Notes under the pieces: model-generated
What the model saw: the letters and a program-made list of their open reading frames with translations, nothing else
What the model was told of the DNA's origin: nothing
The model's database searches: none
Position numbers and translations under genes: made by a program
DNA from: Phytophthora sp. 'mugwort'
Taxonomy: Eukaryota; Oomycota; Peronosporomycetes; Peronosporales; Peronosporaceae
Direction: 5' to 3'
Assembly: GCA_033558025.1 (NCBI GenBank)
Contig: JAUCEF010000016.1
Location: 1,736,001-1,800,000, forward strand
Length of the DNA: 64,000 nucleotides
Shown here: positions 9,969-20,886 of the stretch, one piece after another
Layout: every line of letters begins with the position of its first letter
How positions within the stretch are numbered: position 1 is the first letter of the stretch

Positions 9969-11186
9969 CTATGTCAGCAAACGTACAAATGCCTTTCGAC
10001 GGAGTGTTTGCCGAAGGAATGGCCGCCTCTACGGAATCTTCTCACGTTCAGCGAGAAGACTGTCCCCACTTGAGCGATGTTGAGTGGGAGATTATTCGCC
10101 GTATGGGCGCGGTTATCGGAGAAGGTGCTGTCTTCTCCATCCTTCGGACAATACCCCCCGAAAGTCATCACGAGATCGTCGCCGAATTCTACCGCCACGA
10201 GAAGGTCGCTGAGCAGCAGCGTCACCTTGTGCCCCACTCTGCGGAACCTCGTCGGCGTCCGGTGAGGCTTTCCATCTCGAAGTGTGATGGTTCCGAGAAG
10301 GAACCACTTTTGCATTGGTTCGCGGAAGTGGATGCGGCCATTGAGGCAGGTTTGATAACCGAACCTGCCCAACAAATGGGCTTCGCAATGTCGGACCTTG
10401 CGGGCCATGCGAAATAGCTGGGCCTACGGCAAGCATATTGGCCAACCTTCCGCTTTCCCCACTCTTGAGTCTCTCAAGAGCGAACTACGTGAAACGTTCG
10501 AACATCCGAAGACGGAATTCCGTCTTCGCTCGCAGTTCTTGTCCGTTTAACAGAGCAAGTACAGCATTCACGACTATACTCAGCACGTGCGATACCTCGC
10601 ATCGTGCATAGTCGCGAACCCTATTGACATGACCACCCAGGTCAATGCCTTCATGAAGGGACCCACCGACGGTCCTGTAAAGACATACCTTTACAGAAAA
10701 TACCCGCAATCGCTTGAATCTGCCATCTCGCTCGCGCTGCAAGAAGCCTTTAGCTTACAGCAAGCGAAGTATGGCTCGAACAATGCTCGTTCCAGTGGTG
10801 GTGACCAAGTCTACCACTGGCAGCCACCGGAGTCCAGCGGCCCCGAGCCGATGGACTTGTCGTCTGCTGAGGCAAATGACGCCAAAGAGCAAGATGAAGA
10901 TCATCTTGCTGCTTTCTTTACTCCGACGTCGGGATGTCGCCGATCGGTTGACAAGTCACGCTTGACTTGTCATCGTTGTCAACGCAAGGGACACATGGCT
11001 TACGAGTGCCTCGCACCAAGTCGTGTTTCGTCTGGTTCGAGAGCAAACCATACGGCAACTCAAAAAGTACAAAGCCAACAGACAGGGGTTGTCTCCTGGG
11101 GAAGCAGCAACTGGTGCGGACGCCGCGTATCAGTTGATCGATGCCCCACAGGATGCAGTTCCAATGCATCTGGGATCGGCGCGTAG
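9969..11186 (+). pseudogene. Outer element gag, broken
   Basis: Two open pieces are recognisable. 9969-10417 is the gag N-terminal part, ending in a stop. 10587-11186 continues in another frame with the capsid-like region and a zinc knuckle T-C-H-R-C-Q-R-K-G-H-M-A-Y-E-C (C-x2-C-x4-H-x4-C), which binds RNA in active elements. Stops between about 10418 and 10586 separate them. Confidence 0.75.
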
Positions 11187-12913
11187 TTCCGATGAGATCA
11201 CTCGTGGACGTGGTGGATGTGTGGGCAGATGGCCTAAAGAAGCCTCTGCACGCCTTGTTCGACACAGGCGCCTCCAAAAAACTTCATTCGGGCGTCGTGT
11301 CGACATTTGAAGCCAGGCCCAGGGTAACCGAGTAGTCTGGACAGCAGCAATTGTTGCGACTGGCTACGAGAACGATCGTTCGCCAGCCCAAGCGTGTGAC
11401 CACACTGGCCACGCGCTGCGGAGAGTTCATGTCGCGTGATACGTACACGATACTCGATATGGATTATCGTTTTGATATCATCCTGGCATTCCCTGGATGA
11501 AGAGCAACAAGCCCGTTCTTGATTGGGATACTCAAGAACCTCGAAAGCAATCTTTGTGGCATCTGTCACAGGGAGCTCGGGCTCAGGCAAGTCGAGCGTG
11601 CAGGATGGCCCTTCGACGACACCTGCTACTGACGGCAACACACCCGTCAGTTCTGCTCTCGCCTCCATCTCTCTCTCTGTGAAGATCAAAGCGGGACCCC
11701 CGCCTTCCGTCCAGGTCGGAAGGAGGATAAGACGGTCTAGGTCCTCCGTCTCTGGGAAAAGCAAGTGGGGTAGGAAACCCGCTTCGACTCCGACAAAACG
11801 TCGAAGTCGTCGCCGACAATTGCGATTGCAACGTTGCAATAAGGACGTCGCAACAATCAACACGTTGGTGGTGACCGGAGAAACTTCGCCATCAACCAAC
11901 TTCAAATCGGCAATCCTCCGAGGAGTGCCTCGTAGATTACAAAGCTCGCTTGCATGAGTACGGAGGTCGTTCACAAAAGTTGTTCGATGGGGAGAAATCG
12001 AACAAATTTGCTACATCGTCGCTGCGGACGGCGATGAGAGCAGAGCAAGCCAACATGGACTGCTCGATTTCTTAAACCACATCTCGGCAGTGGACGCCGA
12101 GACGCCTGAGAAAAACGCAAAGGTAAAGCACTCTCTGGCTCAGAGTTGGGACGCTCTGAAGTCAAATCCGGTCTATTCGACCGTACGGGAATTCAAGGAC
12201 GTGCTCCCAGAATCCGTTCCTTGTGAACTTCCCAACGATCGGGGCATCCGACATGAGATTGATCTCGTGCCAACCACGAAATACTATGTAACGAGGCAAT
12301 GGCCGTTGCCTCGTGAACAGGTGAATTTCATTGACGACTTCTTTGAGGCCCACCGCAAATCAGGACAGGTGCGGGAATCAAACTCTCCGCACTCAATCCC
12401 CACCTTCTGTGTGAAGAAATCCACACGAGGATGGCGTATAGTGCACGCGTTCAACAAGTTGAATGCGGCCATTATTCCGGCCCAAACTCCCATCGCTGGG
12501 GAGGATGTGATCATCGATGGTATGCAAGGCAGTATCATCTACAATGCCTTAGATCTAATGGACAGATTCTATCAAAATTTAATGTGTGAGAGGGACGTGC
12601 ACTTACTGCAGTTAGCACGCCCAGTGGCATGCTCTGTGAATGGGTAGTGATGCCACAAGGCCTCAAGAATGCCCCCGCCAGCTTCAATACGTGTGTGACC
12701 AATCTGCTACGGCCGGTGTCTGACTTCGCACCGAGCTACTTCGACGACGTATTCGTTCACAGCAAGGCTGAGAAGGGAAGGTCAGATTTGGAAATGCTCC
12801 TTATGCATCTCCAAAAGTTGTTGACGATTATGCGTCAACACAAGCTCTACGCAAACTTGAAGAAATGTGTATTTGCCGCTCCCGAGATCCCGGGGTGCTT
12901 GGATCTCTCGTGA
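11141..12913 (+). pseudogene. Outer element protease and reverse transcriptase, broken
   Basis: A protease-like L-F-D-T-G-A-S motif lies at about 11255-11275, giving the aspartic protease active site D-T-G. Reverse transcriptase starts near 12180 with R-Q-W-P-L-P-R-E-Q, then W-R-I-V-H-A-F-N-K-L-N, and after a frameshift near 12630 W-V-V-M-P-Q-G-L-K-N-A-P and the catalytic Y-F-D-D at about 12739. The region in between has several stops. Order and motifs are those of Ty3/gypsy pol. Confidence 0.8.
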
Positions 12914-13128
12914 GCAACAACGGTGTTCGTCCTGATCCCGAAAAGATCAAGACTATTGTTGAGTGGCCAACACCCAACAATGAAGTGGAACTTCGCAACT
13001 TCCTTGGACTTGCCAAGTACTTGCACTAATACTCGTGCAAATACGCTGTCATCACCCACCCAATGTCCTCCCTCTTGAAGAAAGACGTTCTATGGGACTG
13101 GTCTCAATGACAGAAAACATTTGAGGAC

Positions 13129-13631
13129 GTGAAACGCAGCCTCACAGAGGCCCCGGTACTGGCTATCGCTAATCACGATACGTCATTTTACGTTGTATGC
13201 TATGCATCTGATTTTGCGATCGGTTGCGCATTGATGCAACGTGATGATGACAACCATGAACGGGTTGTCTGTTATCAGTCCCGCCAGCTAAAGCCGGCTG
13301 AACGGAATTATCCGGTCCATGAGAAGGAACTCCTTGCCATGAAGGACTCTCTGACGAAGTTCAGAGTGTATCTACTCGATGCACTACCATTTGTAGTGTA
13401 TACCGACCATGCTTCATTGCGCTTCGCGGTGAAGTCGCCCCATCTCTCAGAGGATGGCGCGTTGGCATCGTTCTTCGCAGAATATAACTTCGAGGTTTGA
13501 TACAAGCCTGGGAGATTTAAGGTCGTAGCCGACGCGCTTTCGCGACGACCGAACTACGACTCCAAACCATCTACAGCACCTGTAGATGCGTCCCCGGCAT
13601 TGGCTGCAGCCGTGTCAACTGCAACCTCTCT
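13129..13631 (+). pseudogene. Outer element RNase H, cut by inner element
   Basis: The RT-linked RNase H region shows Y-A-S-D-F-A-I-G-C-A-L, then S-R-Q-L-K-P-A-E-R-N-Y-P-V-H-E-K-E-L-L and Y-T-D-H-A-S-L. A stop at 13498 is followed in frame by V-V-A-D-A-L-S-R-R-P, the usual end of this domain. The reading then stops at 13631, where the inner LTR begins. The remainder of pol resumes at 20887. Confidence 0.8.
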
Positions 13632-14037
13632 TGTAACGGGGTTACACGAAGGTAACACGAGTGTAGCCGTTCTCGTGTCACCTTGTAGTAAGTGGTACTT
13701 GGTACCACTTGGATTAACGGGATTTCAGTACGCGCCACAGGGCCACTCGATATGCATTTGAATAGGTTCAACTATGGTAGTTGAACCTATTCAAATGCAT
13801 ATCGACATACATTTACACCACGTGCGGCTTTGTCGCAGATAGATAAGCAAACAAATAACAGTTCAGTTTTAGCATTGAAGAGAGTATTGCCCTAGGTTTA
13901 GGAATACTGACTCTTTGAATTTGTCTGGTGAGTGATCTAAGCATTTGCGGAGACCTTAGGGGTTAGGATAACCACAGCTAAGACTCGGGGAGTCATACGT
14001 CTTCCTCTGACGCACTACGCTACGCAGCCCCGCTGCA
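13632..14037 (+). repeat. Inner element 5' LTR
   Basis: 406 bases, matching 20484-20886 along its length apart from scattered substitutions and small indels. It alone contains a perfect 27-base inverted repeat at 13748-13804; the 3' copy keeps only the left arm. Confidence 0.9.
13748..13804. repeat. Perfect 27-base inverted repeat inside the inner 5' LTR
   Basis: The left arm at 13748-13774 begins CGATATGCATTTG and the right arm at 13778-13804 is its exact reverse complement, with a 3-base spacer TGG. The stem could form a hairpin or cruciform. The partner LTR at 20604-20650 has the left arm but not the right. Confidence 0.95.
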
Positions 14038-14039
14038 CC

Positions 14040-14055
14040 TGGTAGCACTAGTAGT
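14040..14055 (+). promoter_or_regulatory. Primer-binding site of inner element
   Basis: TGGTAGCACTAGTAGT lies two bases after the 5' LTR. It shares TGGTAGCACT and the same spacing with the outer element, suggesting the same tRNA primer. Confidence 0.55.
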
Positions 14056-14095
14056 CAATCCCGCACCTGGGTCTTTGGACTATTCCTCGGTGAGG

Positions 14096-14793
14096 ATGGA
14101 GCAGGCAGCATTTTCTAACCTGCCCCAGAGCCATCAAGACGTGCTGAAAAAAGCTTATGTCCTTGCTCGGCCTTGAGAGCATAACGCATCTTGCTTCACA
14201 AGGACTGCACGCGGTGAACGCGCGTCTGGAGACGTTCTCAAGTTACGAGAATGCTCTGTTGGAGCACCTCCAGCAGACGATGTCGGCGTCTGCACCGACG
14301 TCGACGACATCGCAGGATGGGGCCTCCCGGCCTAAACCGCTCATCGTGAGCGTCAAGACTTTCGAAGGAAAAGCGGGGGAGACCCTCATGTTGTGGATCC
14401 GTGTGATCGAAATGGCGATGGGATCGACCATGCTCCGTACTGAGCAACAGCGCGTGGCGCTAACGATCTCGAAGCTCGGTGACCGAGCACGAGAATGGGC
14501 GCTTACGTGCGGCACGTTGGTGGCCGCGGCCTTCCGAGCTGGGAAGAGCTGAAAAACTCCAGCTTTCGCCAGTGTTTGCTCTGCTTAATCAGGCGTACCT
14601 CGTGAGGTCACGCTTTCTGAGTACCCGCCAGGGTAAGAAGGACTTGGTGGACTTCGTCCAGGAGTTAGGAACTCTGATCGCCGGCATGGCGGCCGATCCT
14701 CTGCCAGAGACAGTGATTGTGACAGTCTTTATGGAGGACCTCCGCACTGGCGTGGCCAGAACGGAAGTCTTCCGCTCACCCTTCCTCTTTTGA
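14096..14793 (+). pseudogene. Inner element gag, broken
   Basis: An ATG at 14096 opens a frame that stops near 14176. The gag continues in other frames at 14157-14552 and 14479-14793. The part around 14335-14420 (V-K-T-F-E-G-K-A-G-E-T-L-M-L-W) has the look of a Ty3/gypsy capsid N-terminal region. No intact zinc knuckle was found between here and the protease. Confidence 0.65.
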
Positions 14794-15215
14794 AGCGGCC
14801 GTGAGTGTCGTTGAACGCCGAGTTCAATTTCAAGTCGTCTCGACTTGACTGGGGCGTTGCCAACGCTTCTCCGTCCGACGGACCGGTCCCTATGGACGTC
14901 AGCTACGCTGAAGATGAGGAAGCTGGGCTTCATGCTGCCGAGCAGCGTATGGGTATTCGTCGGTGCTTCGTCTGTTGAAGCGCCACCCATTTGAGGGCAA
15001 CCTGCCCGTCACGCAGGTCGCGGCAAGCTCCTACGAGCCTTCGCTCTGCATCGAGCCCATCCATCGGCTCGTCGCGGGGAAACGGCGACATTCAGTAGGA
15101 GCGGGGCGCCCTGCTGGGAACGAGTTCTGGTGAGCCTCATGGAGGTGGAGGGCAACATGGGCCATCCCCGGAGAGAGCCGTACTCTCTAACACGGAACGT
15201 GTATGCAAGCCGGGC

Positions 15216-15536
15216 TTGCCCGTCGTTGAGGCGACGGTGAACGGCTTTGAGAAGCCATGGATCATATTGATCGATTCCGGAACGTCGGCCAATTACGCTC
15301 GACGCTCCACGATGGAAGGAAGTAAGCAATTCGCTGAGGCGCTCAGAGAGATCGGGAGTGACATCACTGTTCGCCTAGCGACGGGTACCCGCGTCACGGT
15401 GGCTAAGGTTCCTGTGAACCTGGTCGTGAAGTTTCTCGACTTCGATAGCGTGGAATGCTGTCTGGTCCTGGATGCGAGGTACGACCTGATCCTGGGCATG
15501 GCATGGTTGGAACGCCATGAGCCATGGATTGATTGA
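15216..15536 (+). pseudogene. Inner element aspartic protease domain
   Basis: An open stretch of 106 residues contains I-L-I-D-S-G-T-S-A-N-Y, the retroviral-type aspartic protease active site in its D-S-G variant. A second hydrophobic strand, then D-L-I-L-G-M-A-W-L, are the flap-side and C-terminal hallmarks. It stops at 15536. The domain would cut the Gag-Pol polyprotein in an active element. Confidence 0.75.
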
Positions 15537-15548
15537 AGGTCGAAGACC

Positions 15549-16645
15549 TTGGGCGCAACGAGCTTTACTCCTGGTGGAGCTTTGGTGAGTCATGAACCCA
15601 TCTCTGCTAGGAAGCAAAAGCGCTTTTGGCGCGGGCACTGGACCGAGTCGGTCAACATGCTGGACATCGGAGTATCCGAACTTGTAGACACTGACGGTGT
15701 TGAGGACAAGAGTCCCGAACAGAGTTCGTGGGCTGTGACTGGGGCGGCAGGAAACCCGCTGGGTTACACAGGTGACATGTGTCACGACAACAACACTCGT
15801 CATGATGACGGTGTGTCGTTACACGCCATGCGTGGCGTGGCCGGCAGTATGCCAGGGCATCAAGGCCGCGGGTCTCAGGATGCAAGTGGTGCGGCAGGCA
15901 ATCCGCTGGGTGACCGACGTCATGGTGGCATTGGTCACGACAGTGATACTCATCACGACGACGAGTTGTCGCTACATGCCATGCGTGGTGTGGCCGGCCG
16001 TGAGCCGGGCCATCAAGGCCAAGGGCCACTGATGGAGGTGACGTGGCACGTAATCCACGGGGTGGAGACTGCGAGCATCGCAGCTCTGCGACAGTTTTCG
16101 GTCAAGCCAGTCTCGGGTGAAACGCACACGGTGCAAGCACCTGGAGACACAGCTGATGTGACTGTTAGGACCTCTCGAGACAAACAGTCTCAGCGGGGAG
16201 AAGGCTACGACGCCAAGCGTCAACCATGAGACGCAGAGCGTCTGATGCGTCTAGCATGACGAGTGACGATACTACTGGTGATAGCGAGCAGCTATATACA
16301 CTCGTTAACGGAGTGACAGGGGAAGTCGGTGGCGACATCAGTCTAGAGACTATTCCCACTTCGAACACTCTGTTGGAGCTGGACGAGATGTCCACGGCCG
16401 AGTTCGGCGACGCCTTGAAGGACGGCGAGTTAGCCGAGGTCATTCTACGACCTGAAGAGGAGTTAAACTCGTCGTCGCTTTTGGATAAAGCAGTCCTTGA
16501 GGACACCAAGAAGGCGCGGAATGTGCGGGCAGGATCCTCGGTCCTGAAGGATCCCTCGGATCCGTACTACCCTTTGGTGAAGAATATCAAGACGTGGTCT
16601 CGAAGGAACCTCACGAGGCTACACCCGGATCGAAGTGTAATGTGA
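15549..16645 (+). pseudogene. Inner element linker between protease and RT, with two His/Asp-rich tandem repeats
   Basis: About 1.1 kb of mostly open sequence joins protease and RT. It includes two adjacent copies of a 46-50 residue unit, each starting G-A-A-G-N-P-L-G and running through H-D-D-x-x-S-L-H-A-M-R-G-V-A-G to P-G-H-Q-G. The units lie at about 15745-15885 and 15890-16025. No known domain was recognised. The following part (16226-16645) is acidic and runs into RT. Confidence 0.6.
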
Positions 16646-17328
16646 TTGACCTGGTTCCTGGAACCAAATACTGCGTAACAAGGCAGTGGTCTTTGCCAAG
16701 AGAACAGTGTGACGTCATTGACGCGTTCTTCCGTGCTAAGCACGAGGCGGGTATGGTGCGCGAGAGCAAGTCTCCGCACTCAACGCCTACGTTCTGTGTC
16801 AGAAAGTCGAATAGCAAGTGGCGAATCGTTCATGCTTTTAATAAGCTCAACGCGGCCACCATTCCGGCGCAAACGCCTTTTTCTAGGAAGGACGTTCTCC
16901 AGAACAACATGACGGGGTGTACGGCGTACAGTGCCCTCGACTTGGTCGATGGATACTATCAATTGCTCATGCGGGCAAGCGATGTTCCGCTTACGGCGGT
17001 CAGCACTCCGAGCGGTATGCTCTGGGAGTGGCTAGTAATGCCCCAAGTGCTGTCGAATGCGCCTGCGACGTTCAGTCGTCTTGTGACGCAGCTGTTCAGG
17101 CCCCACAAGGCGTATGCTCAGACATACTTCGACGATATAATCGTCCACAGTCGTGCGGAGCACGGAAAGACTGATGTCGAGAACCACATTGATCACCTGC
17201 GAGCGGTGCTCGAGTGTATGCGCACACACAAGTTGTATGCCAGCATTGACGAGTGCGGCTTCGGCGCTGAAGAGATCCCCTTTCTGGAATGCTCTATTGG
17301 GAAGCGAGGCCTTCGCGGATCCCGCTAA
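16594..17328 (+). pseudogene. Inner element reverse transcriptase
   Basis: This is the longest intact pol piece, 244 residues. Motifs are V-T-R-Q-W-S-L-P-R-E-Q, W-R-I-V-H-A-F-N-K-L-N, S-A-L-D-L-V-D-G-Y-Y-Q, W-L-V-M-P-Q and the catalytic Y-F-D-D at about 17129. The usual P-Q-G-L reads P-Q-V-L here. A frameshift at about 17310 ends the reading before the connection domain. Confidence 0.82.
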
Positions 17329-17402
17329 GGTCAAGGCCATTGTAGACTGGCCGGTTCCAAAGAACCAGAAAGCTTACGGAAGTGGCTTGGCCTGGCCATT
17401 AA

Positions 17403-18457
17403 TTGCACAAGTACAGCAAGAACTATGCTGAGGTGGCAAGGCCACTGTCCAATCTCCTTAAGAAGGATATGGACTGGTGTTGGGACACCGGACATCAAGC
17501 GGCTTTTGAAGCCATTAAGAGAGTCTCCTTCAGACCCCGATCCTGGCTCTGCCAGACCCCGATCGTCCTTTCAGTGTCGTCTGTGACGGGCGGACTTTGC
17601 CATCGGCAGTGCTGTGCTGCAAACAGACGCTGAAGGGTGTGAACGCGTGATCGCGTTTGAATCTCGGCAGCTTAAGGCTGCTGAGAAGAACTATCCAGTT
17701 TATGACAAAGAGCTACTTGAGATGAATTGCAATCCATGAGTATGGACTTCGTGTTCGGCCTGCCACGTGATGCGGCGGGCAACACAAGCATCGTGGTCTT
17801 TGTCGACCGATTGAGCAAGATGGCTCATTTAGCGGCGGTGCCGGACTCCATCGATGGAGAAGGAACAACCGCGCTGTTCATGGATCGTGTCTTTCGACAG
17901 CATGGTCTGCCAGAGGCAACTGTCTCGAATCGAGATCCCCGTTTCACGGGTAAGTTTTGGACGTCGGTCTATCGAGTCGAGTGCCGGTGCTCGGCACTCG
18001 ACTCGATATGTCCACAGCGGACCATCCACAGGCCGATGGTCAGACTAAACGCGTGAATCGCATTGTCAAACACATGCTTCGGAGTGTCTGTGCGAACAGA
18101 CCTAAGCAATGGAGCGCCATACTCCCACTCGAGTTTGCATTGCACAATGCGGTGCATGCCTCGACAGGCTTCACCCCGTTCTATTTGAACGGTCTCACGC
18201 ACCCTCGCGTCCCGTTGACGCCATCACTCCGTGGTTCGGGGCTTAGTAAGGGGGGAGGGATAGCCGATGGGCTAGCTGATATCAGCCCAGCTGCAGTTCG
18301 CAAGCAAGTTGACACGTTCGTGTCTACGCGTTTAAGTGTCTTACGACAAGTACGCGATGGGACGGCTGAAAGCCCAAAAGTGTTGAGAAGGAACAGGCTG
18401 ATGCAAAGGGCAGAAGCAACATTGAACTGTTTAACGTGGGTGACAAAGTTTTATTAA
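17403..18457 (+). pseudogene. Inner element RNase H fragment joined to integrase core (internal deletion)
   Basis: 17403-17725 carries the start of RNase H (L-K-K-D-M-D-W and, after a frameshift, S-R-Q-L-K-A-A-E-K-N-Y-P-V-Y-D-K-E-L-L). It passes directly into an integrase core at 17735 (M-D-F-V-F-G-L-P). The rest of RNase H and the whole HHCC zinc domain of integrase are missing. The core shows F-V-D-R-L-S-K-M, then S-N-R-D-P-R-F where S-D-R-D is usual, and at 18015 A-D-H-P-Q-A-D-G-Q-T. Confidence 0.75.
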
Positions 18458-19233
18458 GCGCAAAAAAACTACCTACACATGCAGTGTCTGCGGTCTTTAA
18501 GACCAAGTTGCGCCCGCGCTTCATTGGACCTTTTAAGGTCGTGGAGACAAAGGGCCTTACGTACATGCTCAATCTTCCGAAGAAGATGCGTACACACCCT
18601 GTGCTTTACGTAGGCTTCCTTAAGCCACATCGAGACCCGGCTCGGGTGAGCGCGGAGAGTTTGGCGCCACAGCCGGTGGCTGGCCAAAGCGCTGGAGGCG
18701 CACGAGGAGGTCCAACTGACCACGTAGCTCAGCGAGCAAACAGTTCAGCGCTTCGAAGCGACGAGCAGAGGGCTGCTCCAGGAGCTCCAGGCGGTTGGCA
18801 ACCGAGAAAGGAGACTGAAACCAGTCGACTCGATGATGCACAGCATCGGTCTCGTCAGCGAGACGGCCACGGTGAATCGTCGCCCACTGCAGCGAGTCGA
18901 GCAGGGTCTGCACCCGCCTCGCGACCGCTAGCAGATCACTGCGACTCGCAGCGCGAGGATCCAGCCGGTCATGGACCAGCGCCGCCGTTGCTCGATGAGC
19001 AGGGAGCTTCCCACTATCATGTGGAGCGCTTAGTGGCGCGGCGCCATCGCCAGGGTCGTACCCAATATCTTGTGAAGTGGAGGGGTTATCCTCACTCACA
19101 GAACTCTTGGAAGTACGAGGTTCCCCTCCGGCAAGATAGCCCTGACGTCGTGGACGCTTTTGATCGACGCGATCAGCAGAGCCCCGAGGGCCAGCGACCG
19201 AGGCGTCGCTCGCTTGGCGCTTCCCAGCAGTAG
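18436..19233 (+). pseudogene. Inner element integrase C-terminus with chromodomain
   Basis: 265 open residues. The start matches the integrase tail G-D-K-V-L-L-S, P-R-F-I-G-P-F and Y-V-G-F-L-K-P-H. After a long Arg/Ser/Ala-rich linker comes a chromodomain, with the pattern Y-x-V-E-R-L-V, then Y-L-V-K-W-R-G-Y, then S-W-K. In chromoviruses this module guides insertion towards marked chromatin. The reading ends at 19233, 1.25 kb before the LTR. Confidence 0.8.
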
Positions 19234-20358
19234 CCGCTGGGGGCTCAAGGCCAGCAGCAGAGTGTCGCTCTGGTCTTGAAGAGGAGCGGCCTCACGAGCG
19301 TGAGAGCCGATAGCTATTACAGTAGAAGCACGGACTGCGAGAGAGCACTGGGGGCGAGGCCGGTAGGCAGGGGGTAATTGGCGTTTCGCCTTGAGTTTCG
19401 CGAACTCGAAACGGAATTCGACTCGAACATCAGTTTCACTGAAACTAGCCCGAAGGGCATCAATGGAAGAGAGCTTGCGAGTTCCTCCCACCCAACCTTG
19501 GAACTGTCCATCGTCTTCCAAGATGTCTCTCCTGACAGGAGCACGACTGGATAAGTCCGCATCGGTGGAACCGAGCCGTGCCGAGCTTGCACTTGCAGGC
19601 GCTCACGATACTCGCGCTGAGTAGTCACTTGAGGAGTCAAGTATCTCTCTTTGAGAGATTCCGCGCGGCGAGCTCGTCGGGTGTTGCGGCCGCCGGCCCA
19701 ATCGCATACGTGTTAAGCAACTCCGATGTTGCTCGGCGAGCCACTTCGCTGGGATCGCGAGGTTCAAAGCCGTAGTCACGACGTGACGGAGTAAGCAATG
19801 GCCGAGCCATAGGTCGCCTCGAGCATGAAAAAAGCTGAGGATCAGCCGCGAGCCGTTGCTCCTGGACTTCGTCCAAAAGATTGGTGACGACACCAGATCC
19901 CCTGGGATCATTTTTTGCTCCCCGCGAAGGTAGCGGAGGCGCATTGTGCAGGACTTGTGGAGTCGAAAGCTCGAAAGTATTCGGAGCGCGCAGTTGGCGG
20001 CGCGGGCTCAGCGAGCGGACAGGGCTACTACCGGTCATGGACTCAGCGTAGTCGACCTCCTCTTCACCTTCTTCAAGGTCGTCAAAGAGGGCGTCTCGCC
20101 CAAAGCGTACGGGGAAACTGCCTCCAGCGGCTTTGCCGCCTCCACACATGGCCCTTTGACCGTATCGACGCTTGTGTGCTGAGTGATACTCCCGCACCGA
20201 GAGCCGCTAGGGTGCGGGTGGCGCACGGTCAGGGACACTCCCGTACGGGATGACGAGGATAACGAAGGTGTCGGAGCCACAGAAGGGCTTAACCTGCGGC
20301 GAGGCCTGCTATCGTGAGGCGAACGAGGGAGGTCAAAAGACCAATTGGCTGTTGACAT
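19096..20358 (-). other. Antisense open frames between chromodomain and 3' LTR (inner element)
   Basis: The plus strand has no pol sequence here, but the minus strand is open for most of 1.2 kb in three linked pieces: 20035-20358, 19637-20197 and 19096-19640. The second contains an acidic D-L-E-E-G-E-E-E-V-D-Y stretch and R-S-L-S-P-R-R. Frame changes suggest a decayed gene. No family was recognised. The outer element has a comparable antisense region at the same place. Confidence 0.45.
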
Positions 20359-20468
20359 CTGAGTGTGAACACTCGATGCGGAACAAACAGTGAAACGCTC
20401 TTGGAGCGGAAGGTTTCGGGTCTCTTCGATTGATACAATCAGACCCTCGTGGATACGGTGTGTCCACG

Positions 20469-20483
20469 GTTTGGTGGGGGGAG
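20469..20483 (+). promoter_or_regulatory. Polypurine tract of inner element
   Basis: GGTTTGGTGGGGGGAG immediately precedes the 3' LTR, the position of the plus-strand primer in LTR retrotransposons. Confidence 0.6.
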
Positions 20484-20886
20484 TGTAACGGGATTACACA
20501 AAGGTAACACGAGTGTAGCCGTGCTACGTGTCACCTTGTAGTAAATGGTATTTGGTACCACTTGGATTAACGGGATTTCGGTGCGTGACCACAGGGCCAC
20601 TCGATATGCATTTGAATAGGGTTCAACTATGGTAGATAGTTAAGAGTCATACAGTTACACCACATGCGGCTTTGTCGCAGATAGATAAGCAAACAAATAA
20701 CAGTTCAGTTTTAGCGTTGAAGAGAGTTTTGCCCTAGGTTTAGGAATACTGACTCTTTGAGTCTCTAGTGGTATAACTCGAGTGATCTAAGCCTCTGCGG
20801 AGACCCTAGGGGTTAGGATAACACAGCTAAGACTCGGGGAGTCATACGTCTTCTTCTGACGCGCTACGCTACGCAACCCCGCTGTA
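20484..20886 (+). repeat. Inner element 3' LTR
   Basis: 403 bases, TG start and TA end, partner of 13632-14037. The right arm of the inverted repeat seen in the 5' LTR is replaced by unrelated sequence around 20633-20655. Confidence 0.9.

Larger units (their letters stand above)
13632..20886 (+). mobile_element. Inner Ty3/gypsy retrotransposon nested in the outer one
   Basis: This element of about 7.25 kb is bounded by LTRs of 406 and 403 bases that start TGTAACGG and end GCTGCA or GCTGTA. It sits in the same orientation inside the outer pol, between RNase H and integrase. Flanking bases are TCTCT before and TCTCC after, a target-site duplication with one mismatch. Inside are gag, protease, a long linker, RT, a truncated RNase H, an integrase core and a chromodomain, all in plus orientation and all broken. 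Because it interrupts the outer element, it must be the later arrival. Confidence 0.88.
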
